Source: CAJQQY01 sp045104975 (lineage in GTDB: Bacteria; Bacteroidota; Bacteroidia; Chitinophagales; Saprospiraceae). From it: DNA of 6,051 nt. Where the stretch lies: contig JBGCCY010000042.1 of NCBI GenBank assembly GCA_045104975.1, positions 1-6,051 of the forward strand. Reading direction: 5' to 3'. The notes below the pieces were generated by a model, which was not told the DNA's origin, did no database searches, and saw only the letters and a program-made list of their open reading frames with translations. The position numbers and the translations under genes were made by a program. Below are positions 4,969-6,051 of the stretch, piece by piece (positions within the stretch are counted from its first letter, which is position 1; each line of letters begins with the position of its first letter).

Positions 4969-6051
4969 ATGAATAGACTCCCAGTAGTTAAATTTTTACG
5001 CCTTTTCTCATTCGGATTGTTTGGGCTATGTTTCGTTTTCAATTCTTCTGTGATTGCACAAACACCAATCTCTTTGGCTCGTGCTATGAATATTGCGGAA
5101 TTAGGAAGTCCTTCTATCAGACGGTCCTTACTAAACATAGAACAATACCAACATAGTCTGAGAGCTGAAAGAGCGTCATTAAAATCTAGATTTTCATTGA
5201 CGCTTGATCCTTTTAATTATAGTAGAAACAGACAATTTGATGAGCAGTTTTCACAATGGTTTACCAACACCAGAATTAACTCTTCAGGTACCTTTCAGGT
5301 AGAGCAACCGATTTTAAAAACTGATGGCTCTATCGGGTTATTCAATACTTTCGGTTGGCGAAATAATAAAACTGACATTGCCAGTTTTGGTGAAAATTCT
5401 AATAAAGCTTTTTCCAATAATTTATATCTCGTCATCAACCAACCGCTATTTACTTACAATCGTCGACAGATGGCTTTGGATGAATTGGAGCTTAATTATG
5501 AAAACGCAAATTTGGAGTATGCCATCCAACGATTGACTTTGGAAAAAACAATTACGAGTCAATTCTTTGATGTTTACCTAGCTCAACTAAATCTAGATAT
5601 CTCTCGGGAAGAATTGGAAAACACTTCCAAGAATTTTGAGATAATCAAAATTAAAGTCGAAGCTAATTTATTAGCTAAAGAAGAATTATACCAAGCGGAA
5701 TTAAACTTTGCCAATGCTCAGTTATCGGTTCAGGACAATGAACTAGGTTTAGCCAATGCCGAAGAATTATTCAAAAGAGAAATCGGGATGAACCTGGATG
5801 AAGATATTCAGTTGGTTACAGAATTGGATGCGATGGAAGTTATTGTTGATCTAGAAAAAGCAATTGAATATGCCTTGAGGTCTAGATTAGAACTTAGGCA
5901 ACGCCAAATCAATATTGACAAATCTCTTTTCGAAATGGAAAGAACAAAATCAATGAATGAATTTAGAGCCGACCTTCAATTGACCTTGGGAATCTTCGGC
6001 GACAATGAAGATTTTGGTCAAGTGTATAATTCTCCAACGAGCAACCCTAGC
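4969..6051 (+). CDS. TolC-family outer membrane efflux protein (3' end outside window)
   Basis: The frame opens at ATG 4969 and stays open for 361 codons to the last base, so the C-terminus is missing. TolC-type proteins form trimeric outer membrane channels with long periplasmic helical barrels and serve tripartite exporters. Residues 1-30 are a signal peptide: Asn-Arg and Lys8/Arg11, a hydrophobic core LFSFGLFGLCFVF, and a VIA cleavage site before Gln31. Cys21 is not in a lipobox. The mature part opens with ISLARAMNIAELGSPSI, the typical first helix. Beta segments near 105-160 (including NQPLF at 157-161) are followed by long helices at 165-285 with the family pattern around EANLLAKEELYQAELNFANAQ and EIGMNLDEDIQL. 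A second repeat starts at about 295 (LEKAIEYALRSRLELRQRQI). About 80 residues or more would be needed to complete the usual 430-500. Adaptor and pump genes probably follow beyond the window. It could serve the upstream transporter, but the hairpins between them argue for a separate unit. Confidence 0.9.
   Translation, partial: MNRLPVVKFLRLFSFGLFGLCFVFNSSVIAQTPISLARAMNIAELGSPSIRRSLLNIEQYQHSLRAERASLKSRFSLTLDPFNYSRNRQFDEQFSQWFTNTRINSSGTFQVEQPILKTDGSIGLFNTFGWRNNKTDIASFGENSNKAFSNNLYLVINQPLFTYNRRQMALDELELNYENANLEYAIQRLTLEKTITSQFFDVYLAQLNLDISREELENTSKNFEIIKIKVEANLLAKEELYQAELNFANAQLSVQDNELGLANAEELFKREIGMNLDEDIQLVTELDAMEVIVDLEKAIEYALRSRLELRQRQINIDKSLFEMERTKSMNEFRADLQLTLGIFGDNEDFGQVYNSPTSNPS

Noticed and set aside
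4941..5138. Reverse-strand 65-codon frame over the start of the TolC-like gene
   Set aside because: The forward frame there encodes a clear signal peptide and TolC first helix.
5324..5536. Forward 70-codon frame within the TolC-like gene
   Set aside because: It is an out-of-frame shadow of the continuous 361-codon frame that contains NQPLF and the helical repeat pattern.

Overview
The window is A+T-rich, and the coding starts lack a clear Shine-Dalgarno sequence and instead follow A/T-rich leaders. Gene content fits Bacteroidota: a solitary ABC ATPase paired with a giant ABC-2 permease carrying a degenerate M1-peptidase-like periplasmic part, followed by a TolC-type outer membrane protein. 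A Saprospiria-like lineage is possible but is only an impression. The outer membrane component shows the organism is Gram-negative.

Layout, all on the + strand. Positions 1-84 may hold the last codons of an upstream gene. An A+T-rich gap leads to an ABC ATPase (242-1126). A 358-base non-coding gap (1127-1484) is almost filled by a very long imperfect inverted repeat (1191-1376), a T-tract, and a second, perfect 11-bp hairpin (1390-1419). Next comes a 1093-residue membrane protein (1485-4766): about seven membrane spans of ABC-2 permease type, a large extracytoplasmic region resembling M1 aminopeptidases but without the zinc site, an Ig-like segment, and a C-terminal golvesin-like beta-sandwich. 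A small terminator-like hairpin (4769-4799) and a 94-base inverted repeat of the CTCTGCACCTCTGCGTT type (4801-4894) fill most of the next gap. A TolC-family outer membrane protein begins at 4969 and runs off the window end.

How they may work together: the ATPase and permease almost certainly form one ABC-2 transporter, probably with two copies of each subunit. The large extracytoplasmic part would project into the periplasm. Whether it uses the downstream TolC-like protein as its outer membrane exit cannot be told from this window, because a hairpin barrier separates them and TolC genes in this phylum usually head their own operon with an HlyD-type adaptor. The most notable items are the architecture of the giant permease (ABC-2, dead M1 and golvesin-like domain in one chain) and the large hairpin placed between the two subunits of one transporter. 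The substrate is unknown.
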